43,336 nucleotides of DNA from an uncultured Lachnospiraceae bacterium (GCA_902790935.1 CADATP010000013.1:1-43336), one strand, 5' to 3'; positions 17,322-24,614 are shown, numbered from the stretch's first letter. Numbers and translations are program-made. The notes: generated by a model from the sequence alone, not told the origin.

Positions 17322-17762
17322 TTACTGTGATATTACATCAGAGGAACTGTCGATATCCCCATAGGTATCCCGATATTTGCCGATTAGCTTCTCCAGGTTC
17401 CAGATTTTACTTCGAAGCTGGCGTATGCATTCCTCCAATTCCGCATTTTCTTTTTTGATTCTTTTTACCTGCGATTCATGATCAAGCAGAAAGTCTATGT
17501 TTTCATAGAATTGATCAACAAGATCCTTGTCGAGCCGGAGCTGGTTTTTCTCTTCATCATAATTAAATAATCCCTTATTGGATCCAGTAAGATCCTTAAC
17601 CATTGCTCTTGCCGTTGATTCAGGCTTCCTCGCATAATCCATGATCATATCTTTTAATTGCTTAGGTGACATTGGACCATCCAATGCGAAAAAATAGGCA
17701 TCCAAGTGGGTTGCCAGGTGTCTGAAAATCTTTACATAATCGCTGTCTTTATAATCCTCCAT
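17322..17762 (-). CDS. Small helical/coiled-coil protein upstream of integrase, possible regulator
   Basis: The 146-residue protein is not recognised. The first ~85 residues look like a helical DNA-binding domain (SPKQLKDMIMDYARKPESTARAMVKDLTG), followed by a strong heptad-like segment from about 95 to 135 (HESQVKRIKKENAELEECIR, then LRSKIWNLEKLI). AAAGGAG six bases before the ATG at 17762 decides the start; a longer frame from 17798 has no proper site. Its place directly before int, with an inverted repeat at its 5' end, fits an excision or integration control factor, but that is inference from position only. Confidence 0.7.
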   Translation of the reverse strand: MEDYKDSDYVKIFRHLATHLDAYFFALDGPMSPKQLKDMIMDYARKPESTARAMVKDLTGSNKGLFNYDEEKNQLRLDKDLVDQFYENIDFLLDHESQVKRIKKENAELEECIRQLRSKIWNLEKLIGKYRDTYGDIDSSSDVISQ

Positions 17763-17799
17763 TTTAGGCTCCTTTCCGATTGGCTTTTTGCCTTTCATC

Positions 17800-17818
17800 C
17801 CTTATGTGGGACATAAGG
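17800..17818. promoter_or_regulatory. Inverted repeat upstream of the int-proximal operon
   Basis: Perfect 8-bp arms CCTTATGT and ACATAAGG surround GGG, 38 bases upstream of the 17762 start. This may be an operator or an mRNA hairpin. A second near-palindrome, CGCAGATAATCTGCG, lies near 17863-17877. Confidence 0.5.
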
Positions 17819-18252
17819 AGTTCTAATCCGTGAAAGGATCGTAATTTTTTTATATTTTTTTCCGCAGATAATCTGCGATGCTTTCCGCTCCCAACTCTAA
17901 GTTGCAGAAAATATGCGCTACTTATTCGTTATCTGTAATATGCGGGAATTCCTTTATTTATCAGCTTTCCAAACAAATTAAAGAGGCCGCACAAAAGCTG
18001 CGCAGCCTCGGAAATGCCCTGTTTTTTCATTTGTATTTTCACTTTATATAGATTCCGACTTATCGGAATACCTGCACTGCTACAAGATTCTTTATTGCAG
18101 AAAATGTACGCCTAATTCCGCAGTAGCAATAAATCCCGGCAAAAAAGGATAACAGGATACGCCAAAAGTTGCAGTTGCAACTTTTTCGCAGAAAAACTGC
18201 ACGGCCACGCCATTTAGAATAGGGCGTTCCCTATGACCCAACGAAAACTATG
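17819..18252. other. Intergenic region with several palindromes, no gene seen
   Basis: No convincing ORF is present. It holds CGCAGATAATCTGCG (about 17863); a stem GAGGC/GCCTC at 17983-18009 that could end transcription of the 137-residue gene on the minus strand, with a weak T tract; a 10-bp-arm palindrome AAAAGTTGCA-GT-TGCAACTTTT at 18164-18185; and ATAGGG-cgtt-CCCTAT at 18219-18234. The mix of regularly spaced palindromes suggests regulator or recombinase binding. It contains no recognisable origin. Confidence 0.5.
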
Positions 18253-18666
18253 TCAGCCTACATCGTTGATGTTTTCTCTCAGTATTTCTAATTGCTCCTG
18301 GTGTTGTAATTCTGTTATTGTTCCTTTCTTAACAGCATATAGTAAGCATTTTTCAACTATAAACATAAGCTTATCGCCCGGCTTAGAATCATCCAGCATT
18401 CCACGATAAATATGTAATTGTCCAGAAGAAAGCACATCAAAAGCCACATTGTAAACAGCTGTATGTGCTATTCTATCTATATCTGTCTCATCAGTCCATC
18501 TTTCGATTTGATCTTTTGATTTTGATATCACCATATCCAATGGACCTTTTATATATGGCATGCATGGTGGAGTAGAAAACTTTTCATCCGCTTCATTAAC
18601 GATTTCATCCACATATTGCATAAAAGTGCTCAGATTCTTTTTATAGTTTTTCCTTCTAAAAAACAT
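18253..18666 (-). CDS. Hypothetical 137-residue protein in the island
   Basis: This protein is not recognised. It begins MFFRRKNYKK, a basic N-terminus similar in style to the MWFFKKKKK start of the HTH-like protein at 23924. It then has mixed helical segments with no membrane span or signal peptide. CMPYIKGPLDMVISKSKD and DRIAHTAVYNVAFDVLSSGQ look like the core of a compact alpha-helical domain. GGGAGAGG four bases before the ATG supports the start. An extended -10 box (TGATATAAT, hexamer at 18742-18737) lies about 70 bases upstream, so it seems to have its own promoter. Confidence 0.7.
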   Translation of the reverse strand: MFFRRKNYKKNLSTFMQYVDEIVNEADEKFSTPPCMPYIKGPLDMVISKSKDQIERWTDETDIDRIAHTAVYNVAFDVLSSGQLHIYRGMLDDSKPGDKLMFIVEKCLLYAVKKGTITELQHQEQLEILRENINDVG

Positions 18667-19249
18667 AATACCTCTCCCTAATAATTTTAGACAATAATCT
18701 TGTTTCTTTCTAAATAGTTGCTTAATCCCACAAACAATTATATCACTTTATATGCAAAGCTTGGCTTTTTATATGACTTTATCAAGAAAATCACCATACA
18801 GATTTCTTTTTCAAAGATTATTTGCTAGCAAATCACCGTTTTCAACTGTACTCATCTCATTCATCATCATGAATCAAAAAGGAAAATCCACACGCAATAT
18901 TGCATATAGATCCTCCTTACCTATATCGCGGAGATGGAGTTTGGAGATAAATTTCACGTTCGCATCTCTAATAGGCTTTCAACCTACATCACAGAAATGG
19001 AGTCCGGACATGTGTCCTCGATCGCATTCCTAGTAGTTTTCTACATTAAGAATATTATTCCCTAATACCCAAGTCAACTATTTGTATGTCTCTTTATAAA
19101 AGACACATTATCCTTTATAAGACCTTGTATTGTCTAGCAAGGTATATTAAATTGCTCTTAAGAGATGCATTTCCCCCGGGACCACTTATCTCCATGAGAT
19201 AAACCCCGCTCTTTGAAAAGGGAAAAGCATCTTTTTATCGTAGGATTTT
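18667..19249. other. Island non-coding region with direct and inverted repeats
   Basis: No credible protein-coding gene is seen. The minus strand carries an extended -10 promoter for the 18253-18666 gene (18737-18742). Other contents are an ATTTGCTAGCAAAT palindrome (about 18820) and a hairpin ATATAG/CTATAT with AAGGAGG in its minus-strand loop (18904-18926), followed on that strand by a 12-codon frame. There are also two 21-bp direct repeats with 17 of 21 positions identical (18920-18940 and 18983-19003, beginning CCTA and ending ATGGAGT). A structured plus-strand hairpin ends the region at 19236. Confidence 0.55.
19163..19236 (+). ncRNA. Structured RNA hairpin with terminator tail (candidate)
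   Basis: Nested helices on the plus strand are AGATGC/GCATCT, TTCCC/GGGAA, CGGG/CCCG and the tip TTATCTC-cat-GAGATAA, followed by five T residues (19232-19236). It ends 14 bases before the convergent WG-gene stop. It could be the 3' end of a plus-strand RNA from the 18.7-19.2 kb gap, or a terminator between converging units. No promoter is clear. Confidence 0.45.
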
Positions 19250-22200
19250 TTACTTCTTCTTGATATACTTAACAGCCTTACACCCAAAATCATTTGAGAG
19301 AACAAAAGTGTTATTATTTACGTATATTATGTCACTGTACTCTACTGGTAATAGTTCCTTCCCATTAACTGTTATAAGGCCTTTCACCGTGTCATCACCT
19401 TTTCTCATTTTAACAATAAGAAGTCCGTTATCGCATACTCGTATATCATCATATAAGGGTTCTAACACTAGCGTTTCATCAAAGTCGCAGAGACCAAGTT
19501 TACCATATTTTTTGAATATATACTTTCTCTTATCGAACAGTTCTCTACCTCCTCTAATAACATCGTACTTAAAAGGAACTATTACATTTCCATCTTTATC
19601 AAGTAGACCTTCTTTGGTTTTCTCTTCGATTTCCTTTTGGGCATATATATATGGGTAAGATGAGAAACAACCTATGTATTTATACTCCGAGCAAAATACT
19701 TCATTACCATCTACATCAAGAATCTTGGCTATCGTCTTTCCGCTTTCCTCATCGTATGTAACAACTTTTAATCTGCCGTCCTCGATAAAATCTATCTCTG
19801 AATATTGGGGCTCAATTACGATTCTTTTTTGTTTAGTATCATATACCCCCTCCAAAGGATCCTCAAATCCTACGGACGATTCGAATATAAACCTCCCATT
19901 AGCAAATTCGTATCCTATATATTCAAAAATCGGATCTGCTAACCAATTACCTTTACCATCAATTATCCCCCAGTGACCGTTTTCCCCTCCTCCATAATGG
20001 ACCTTAAATACCGTTTCGTCCTCTTTATTAGAATTCATACTGTTAATTTCATCGAAAATGAATGGAATAACCGCTTCCCCGGCTTTATTAATTCCACCCC
20101 AAAGCATTTCCTCTGACCAATACTTACCTTTACGAGAATCCGTGTCCCATTTGGGCTCTTTTGTCCATTCTCCCTTGCAGGCAATAGCTATTCCTTTTTC
20201 GAAGCGATATGCGAAAATATACTGAGGTTTTATCACCTCTTCACCGAATTCGTTTATGAATCCCCACAATCCTGCAGCGCTCGCATCATCAGAATAATAG
20301 GCCAAATCGTCTAAATCAAGTTTCATTGTGGAAACAGCACACATTCCTTCTGCGAAAAAACCAACATCTTCGTATGGCTTTCCGTCTTTTCCTGTAACAG
20401 TTATTTCGTTACCCTTGGTATCAATGAATAAACATTTGTCCTTATCGTGTATGTCATATACTTCAGCATGTCCGCCATCAAACCCATGCGCACTGCAATA
20501 CTTAGGCGGTGTCACAAATTCTCCATTTGTATTTACAAAACCGTATCCTTTGTTTGCTATTCCTACCCGAAACATTCCTTCAAATGCATCTTCAAGACGA
20601 GCAAAATCTATAGTTGTCAACCTATCTCCGGCTGTCGTAATAAGCGTGGTCCTATGCTTACTATACAAATCTTTGTTATCAAAAACTGCTAAGAGTCCTT
20701 CTTCTGCATCCCAGACATCCTTACCACTCCAGTTCCAGAGAGCTTTAAGTTCTTCCTCATCATCTTCATAAATTGTATAACTGCATTTTTTAGGTTCTGT
20801 ATATTTTTCTCCAAGTTTAAAACACTTCCATGTAGAAATACATAAACCATTACTAAATCTTATAGCTGGACCTCCGTCAGGATATTCTCCATATGTAGAC
20901 TTATGTGAATCAACTAATTCCGCCGATTTCCAAATAGCATCAGATAGCTTTACATCCCTATATATGACTTCTTCTTTCTTTTCATCTTCATCTTTTATAG
21001 GCAAGACATATTTTCTTGTTTCTCCGTTATCATAATCAACCAAAACCGCAAAACGTTCTGTTAATACAGGAGGCAAAACCTTGACTGATTTAGCAGACGC
21101 TAGATACTTAAATGTCCAGTTTGGAACATCCTCTTCGGCTTTCAGAAAATCGATTACTGTTTCGTCAAACTTATGTGCCTCTAACTCGATGATAAGATCA
21201 TCTCCATTTACAGTAAAACTGAACCATCCGTATCCATGTATATAAAAAACTTCGAAGTATACTTCGCCATCTTCGGAAAGATATCCGCAAAGCATTTTCC
21301 CATATTCTCTATAAATCTCTCGTAGCCGTGTATAAAAAGCTCTGTTTTCGAAAACTTTACCTTCTTCAAATTCTATGAATTTCGGGTTGTCGTCGGAAAC
21401 GGAACACTCGAATGCATCAACACTTTCATAATCGAAGGCGTACATAAACTCATCAAATACGTCATACATCTCTTTTCTTGGAAAATAAACAAGAACATCT
21501 TTCCCCATAATATTGTGTGGATGCCACAGCTCAATAACAGTATCACGAGAATCTTCATTAAATCCTACATAATAACGAAAGGCCTTGCCACGCATTACTC
21601 GCTCCACTTTTAAGTTTGTCACCAAAACAAACCCCCGCGAAAATCGTCTTTTCCCTAACTTTACGCAATATTCTCCTGTGACCGGTGAAACTCCTTTTAC
21701 ACTAGATGCATACATATAAACTGTATATGTAATAGAGTTTCTTACGCATTGATATCCTATAGAATCATCAAATATCTCCGATTCTTTGATCTTATAGCCT
21801 TCGTCTTCGAGCCATTGTCTGAAATACTCGTTTGCCTTTCTCCAGATATATACCTCGTCATCATCCAAATCTTCGTAATCTGGCTTCACCACCGTGATCT
21901 TATATTTCTCTTTTCTTTTTTCTTCTCTATGAGAAATCGGTCTCACTGTATATGGAGTATCCCTAGGTGAATCCTCAAAGTCATCAAAAAATATTACATC
22001 AAACCATTTTTTATTCCTTGAAAGCTGTATTTCAGACACTTTACAATCAGGTGTGAATTTAAAGAACACAACCGCAGTCGGTTTCTCCATATCATAGTGA
22101 TACATAAGTAAACCAAATTCAAATACGTTATAATCCGTGTCTCTACCTAAGTCACTCAGAGAAATGCCGTCCTTTAACACCGAAGCCAGTTCCATCATAT

Positions 22201-22411
22201 CGCATCTATACGGATACTCTTCTTCGTATATCTTAACGTTTTTTGCTACCCTATTCATGCTTTCTATTATTGATTCCGATGATCTTAGGTGTTTTTTTGC
22301 ATAATCCGAGTCATATTTACACTTGTTAAAGAGGTATTCTTCCAAAGATTTTGCATTTACCTCTCCTGAAAAAGCACTTCCAATTAATTCTATAATTTGT
22401 TTTTTATTCAT
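19250..22411 (-). CDS. Large WG-repeat protein, island cargo
   Basis: The 1053-residue acidic protein has a non-repeat N-terminal half of unknown fold. From about residue 620 to the end it has roughly eight degenerate WG/KWG repeats: GYGFVNTNGEFVTPPKY, LWGFINEFGEEVIKPQY, WGGINKAGEAVIPFIF, HWGIIDGKGNW, EGLLDKDGNVIVPFKY, KLGLCDFDETLVLEPLY and others. WG repeats form beta-propeller-like or solenoid surfaces thought to bind partners. No signal peptide, membrane span or enzyme motif is seen. GGAGGTG before the ATG at 22411 decides the start over an ATG at 22441. It follows the 134-residue HTH-like gene by 54 bases, probably in one operon. Its AT-richer codon use differs from the surrounding chromosome and fits transfer. 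Confidence 0.85.
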   Translation of the reverse strand: MNKKQIIELIGSAFSGEVNAKSLEEYLFNKCKYDSDYAKKHLRSSESIIESMNRVAKNVKIYEEEYPYRCDMMELASVLKDGISLSDLGRDTDYNVFEFGLLMYHYDMEKPTAVVFFKFTPDCKVSEIQLSRNKKWFDVIFFDDFEDSPRDTPYTVRPISHREEKRKEKYKITVVKPDYEDLDDDEVYIWRKANEYFRQWLEDEGYKIKESEIFDDSIGYQCVRNSITYTVYMYASSVKGVSPVTGEYCVKLGKRRFSRGFVLVTNLKVERVMRGKAFRYYVGFNEDSRDTVIELWHPHNIMGKDVLVYFPRKEMYDVFDEFMYAFDYESVDAFECSVSDDNPKFIEFEEGKVFENRAFYTRLREIYREYGKMLCGYLSEDGEVYFEVFYIHGYGWFSFTVNGDDLIIELEAHKFDETVIDFLKAEEDVPNWTFKYLASAKSVKVLPPVLTERFAVLVDYDNGETRKYVLPIKDEDEKKEEVIYRDVKLSDAIWKSAELVDSHKSTYGEYPDGGPAIRFSNGLCISTWKCFKLGEKYTEPKKCSYTIYEDDEEELKALWNWSGKDVWDAEEGLLAVFDNKDLYSKHRTTLITTAGDRLTTIDFARLEDAFEGMFRVGIANKGYGFVNTNGEFVTPPKYCSAHGFDGGHAEVYDIHDKDKCLFIDTKGNEITVTGKDGKPYEDVGFFAEGMCAVSTMKLDLDDLAYYSDDASAAGLWGFINEFGEEVIKPQYIFAYRFEKGIAIACKGEWTKEPKWDTDSRKGKYWSEEMLWGGINKAGEAVIPFIFDEINSMNSNKEDETVFKVHYGGGENGHWGIIDGKGNWLADPIFEYIGYEFANGRFIFESSVGFEDPLEGVYDTKQKRIVIEPQYSEIDFIEDGRLKVVTYDEESGKTIAKILDVDGNEVFCSEYKYIGCFSSYPYIYAQKEIEEKTKEGLLDKDGNVIVPFKYDVIRGGRELFDKRKYIFKKYGKLGLCDFDETLVLEPLYDDIRVCDNGLLIVKMRKGDDTVKGLITVNGKELLPVEYSDIIYVNNNTFVLSNDFGCKAVKYIKKK

Positions 22412-22465
22412 ATAGCACCTCCATGTTTCCATTAACTCCAAAAATATTAAATCTAATCGGTACTT

Positions 22466-22870
22466 TTAATATCTCAGGATCTTCTCTTTTTTTCTGAACA
22501 ACAGACAATTGACTGTATCAAAGTCATAGATTCCGTTATCGATGCAAAACCATATAACCCTATCCCAACCAATGGATAGCGATAAACTATACCCGGCACT
22601 TTTAAGAAGTTCTTCCGTCTCCTCCATGTTTAGCTCAAGCCCAAGGCAACACATGATTGCGGTCTCTTTGCTTGGCATATAGCTCACATTATTGTTTATG
22701 GTAGAAAACAGCTTCCTTCCAAGCCTAGCCTTTTTATAGAACTCTTTACCAGAAATTCCCTTTTCCGAAATAATCTTTAGCAGTAGTACAGAAAAAGTGG
22801 GTTCTGTATGCATATTCTCATCCCATAGGTCATATTCAGTTTTAATCCGATTATCTCTATCATCCAGCAT
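22466..22870 (-). CDS. Small HTH-like protein, paralogue of 23283-23924
   Basis: The 134-residue protein consists almost entirely of one domain (about residues 24-130) shared with the 213-residue protein upstream: EFYKKARLGRKLFSTINNNV, then KETAIMCCLGLELNMEETEE, AGYSLSLSIGWDRVIWFCI and a C-terminal NCLLF. Similar domains, which I recall at the C-termini of macrodomain and other stress-type proteins in Clostridia, look like XRE-type helix-turn-helix folds (KxFYKKAxxxRKLFSxI as the HTH). DNA or RNA binding is plausible and unproven. It is the first gene of a unit with the WG-repeat protein, and a structured repeat element lies 40 bases upstream. Confidence 0.7.
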   Translation of the reverse strand: MLDDRDNRIKTEYDLWDENMHTEPTFSVLLLKIISEKGISGKEFYKKARLGRKLFSTINNNVSYMPSKETAIMCCLGLELNMEETEELLKSAGYSLSLSIGWDRVIWFCIDNGIYDFDTVNCLLFRKKEKILRY

Positions 22871-22909
22871 ATATTCTGCCTTTTTAACTAATGTCTATAC
22901 TAAAAGGGA

Positions 22910-23038
22910 GTGGATACAGCTGAGAGTTTTCGCTCTGCCGCAGCTCATTCACACTCCCCAAGAACCCTACTCCGACGTCAGCTGCATTCAACCACTGGCA
23001 CAGACGCCCTAAGCGATACGGAAAACAGTTCTTATAAT
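22910..23038. ncRNA. Structured repeat element E, copy 1
   Basis: This 129-base element recurs as an imperfect copy at 24321-24450. Conserved blocks are GTGGATAC, CATTCACAC, ACCCTACTCCG, CTGCAT, ACGCCCTAAGCGA, ACGGAAAACA and TATAAT. Helices here are AGCTG/CAGCT, GAG/CTC, AAGAAC/GTTCTT and GTCAG/CTGGC. In the other copy the paired bases change together, which is the signature of a conserved RNA fold. The strand is uncertain, as wobble pairs do not settle it; neighbouring genes read from the minus strand. It lies just upstream of the 134-residue HTH-like gene. Confidence 0.6.
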
Positions 23039-23083
23039 ATAAATATCATGTTGAAAAAAGATAATGGTCGTTTCAGAAAGGAC

Positions 23084-23147
23084 AAAAACGGATTGCCGTT
23101 AAGCGAGGCGCCCATATATGGACGTAATCTCACCGGCAATCCGTTTT
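23084..23147 (-). terminator. Long hairpin Y, terminator-like on the minus strand
   Basis: Perfect 14-bp arms (AAAACGGATTGCCG against CGGCAATCCGTTTT) enclose a 35-base loop. On the minus strand the stem is followed by five T residues, so it can end transcription after the X element at 23155. The large, structured loop is unusual for a simple terminator. Confidence 0.6.
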
Positions 23148-23154
23148 CTATGAT

Positions 23155-23215
23155 AGCAGCCCAAATACCGCGGGGATCAAATGATCCAAACTCCGTGCGT
23201 GATGGCAACGCTGCT
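23155..23215 (-). ncRNA. Structured hairpin element X, copy A
   Basis: AGCAGC/GCTGCT outer stem, a conserved ACCGCGG strand, inner hairpin GGATC-aaat-GATCC and a CCGTGCGTGA strand. It shares outline and the CCGCGG and CCGTGCGT blocks with the elements at 24111 and 24257. It lies between the end of the 213-residue gene and hairpin Y. Confidence 0.5.
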
Positions 23216-23282
23216 AATTATCATTATACTCACTATCTAATTATCGTGGTCTTTAGGAAAAAGACATTTTCGAATTAACCCT

Positions 23283-23924
23283 TTATTTTTCACCTATGCA
23301 TTTCTCACCTGCGGCATATAATACCTGGTTAACCTGATCTATTGCGTAAATTCTGTGCTGAATGCAGTACTTGATCACCATATCCCATTTGATTGAATCA
23401 GAGAGGGCATATCCTGCAGTTTCCAGAAGATCCCTGGTATCTGTCATATTAAGCTGCAAACCTAGGCAACATGCAACAGCGGTTTCTTTTTTAGGTTTAT
23501 AATATACGTTACTGTTGATAGCAGAGAAAAGCTTTCTGTCAATCCATGCAGCTTTATAAAATTCTACATTAGACATATTCTTGTCTTCCAAACATCGCAA
23601 TAGCATTTCCTGAAATGTATAACTCCGTCTTTCAAATGCATCAACCGGAACTTCTATACAGAACTTCTTTCCTGATGATACTGCCTGTTCATCTTCTTCA
23701 GATCGTCTATTTTCTTCTGCAATAGCGTTTAGTATTTCACTAATCTTCTCTTCCGAAAGAGGCACCTCGGATTTTGAAGGAGTCAGTCTTTCATTTGAAT
23801 TCGAAAACGGTAGTTCCATCATATACATCCTACGTCTACTAGTCTTACCCAGTAAAAAATCCATATAAAGATCTTCTTCATTGAATGTTACCTCAGGTTT
23901 CTTTTTCTTCTTAAAAAACCACAT
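23283..23924 (-). CDS. HTH-like protein with basic/acidic N-terminal extension
   Basis: The 213-residue protein has a lysine-rich start (MWFFKKKKKPEV) and a low-complexity acidic middle (SEEKISEILNAIAEENRRSE). Its C-terminal domain of about 105 residues is homologous to the 134-residue protein at 22466: EFYKAAWIDRKLFSAINSNV, KETAVACCLGLQLNM, AGYALSDSIKWDMVIKYCI. GGAAGGAG before the ATG gives a good start, and an extended -10 box (TGCTATAAT, hexamer at 23981-23976) lies about 50 bases upstream. So it has its own promoter, downstream of the Y' hairpin. Function is unknown; a regulator or sensor module is the best guess. Confidence 0.7.
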   Translation of the reverse strand: MWFFKKKKKPEVTFNEEDLYMDFLLGKTSRRRMYMMELPFSNSNERLTPSKSEVPLSEEKISEILNAIAEENRRSEEDEQAVSSGKKFCIEVPVDAFERRSYTFQEMLLRCLEDKNMSNVEFYKAAWIDRKLFSAINSNVYYKPKKETAVACCLGLQLNMTDTRDLLETAGYALSDSIKWDMVIKYCIQHRIYAIDQVNQVLYAAGEKCIGEK

Positions 23925-24029
23925 GGATTTAGTCTCCTTCCACTTTTTTTACTTGATTGAAATACCTATAAACAAATTATAGCACAGCAATTTTCTCGTT
24001 TGTTCAACTGTAAATAAATATTATAAAAA

Positions 24030-24084
24030 TACCGATTAACAAGTGTACTAGGCTCCAATTGCCGTTCATACTTGTTAATCGGTA
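24030..24084 (-). terminator. Long hairpin Y', terminator-like on the minus strand
   Basis: Perfect 15-bp arms TACCGATTAACAAGT and ACTTGTTAATCGGTA enclose a 25-base loop with a small stem GGC-tccaatt-GCC. On the minus strand the stem runs into TATTTTTATAA. The loop 14-mer AGGCTCCAATTGCC recurs at 24212-24225, where the surrounding arms are lost. Confidence 0.65.
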
Positions 24085-24110
24085 CTTTGATTTTGCGTCT
24101 TAACAGCAAA

Positions 24111-24171
24111 AAAGCAGATCGAATTCCGCGGAGAGCATTTGCTCATCTACCGTGCGTAACGACTCTGCTTT
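24111..24171 (-). ncRNA. Structured hairpin element X, copy B
   Basis: Outer stem AAAGCAGA/TCTGCTTT extends with TCG/CGA, followed by CCGCGG, inner hairpin GAGC-attt-GCTC and CCGTGCGTAA. On the minus strand it is followed by six T residues. It is closely related to the copy at 24257. Confidence 0.55.
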
Positions 24172-24256
24172 CTTGCTAAATTATTATGATGAAAACAGCG
24201 CTACAATCGTCAGGCTCCAATTGCCTTAGATGGTTCAGACACTTCATTTTCACCAA

Positions 24257-24311
24257 AAGCAGGTCAAACCGCGGAGAGCATACGCTCACCTACATGCCGT
24301 CGATTCTGCTT
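24257..24311 (-). ncRNA. Structured hairpin element X, copy C
   Basis: Outer stem AAGCAG/CTGCTT, ACCGCGGA, inner hairpin GAGC-atac-GCTC and a CCTACATGCCGT strand. It shares CCGCGGAGAGCAT and CTCA-CTAC with copy B. It lies between element E' and the 14-mer repeat at 24212. Confidence 0.5.
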
Positions 24312-24320
24312 ATAAACGAT

Positions 24321-24450
24321 GTGGATACGGCAGAGGATATTAAAATCCTGGCACTGCCCATTCACACATCATAGGGACCCTACTCCGGCGCCAACTGCAT
24401 CAGCCATTGACACACACGCCCTAAGCGACACGGAAAACAATCCCTATAAT
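24321..24450. ncRNA. Structured repeat element E', copy 2
   Basis: This 130-base counterpart of 22910-23038 starts GTGGATAC and ends CCCTATAAT. Helices are GGCAG/CTGCC, GGAT/ATCC, ATAGGGA/TCCCTAT and CCAA/TTG(A). These differ in sequence from copy 1 but keep pairing in the same places. It is the cargo element nearest the right att site, about 165 bases from the core. Confidence 0.6.
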
Positions 24451-24536
24451 CAGCATAGCATTTATTCCGTAAAAAGCAAGTATGTATCTGTCCCTTCTGA
24501 AATGACAACTATTCAATTCTCTCATTCTATTATAGC

Positions 24537-24554
24537 TGGTACAGAAGTGGTACA
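24537..24554 (+). repeat. Integrase arm-type direct repeats, right end
   Basis: TGGTACA-GAAG-TGGTACA has the same heptamers and 4-base spacing as the left-end copy at 16009-16026, in the same orientation. It ends 60 bases before the right att core. Confidence 0.7.
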
Positions 24555-24614
24555 AAGGGAATCAATAGCCACGCAAACTCCTTTCTTACTGGGTTTTCCG
24601 TATTATCTCGATTA

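Noticed and set aside
18752-19033. 93-codon plus-strand frame in the island gap
   Set aside because: It lacks a Shine-Dalgarno sequence and protein-like composition, and it crosses direct and inverted repeats that explain the region better.
22910-24450. Retron or group II intron
   Set aside because: The repeated structured elements suggested it, but no reverse transcriptase or maturase frame exists on either strand of the island.
22910-24450. Type III toxin-antitoxin (ToxIN-like) locus
   Set aside because: Repeats upstream of small genes fit loosely. However, the elements are 60-130 bases and dispersed rather than short tandem repeats, and the proteins do not look like ToxN endoribonucleases.
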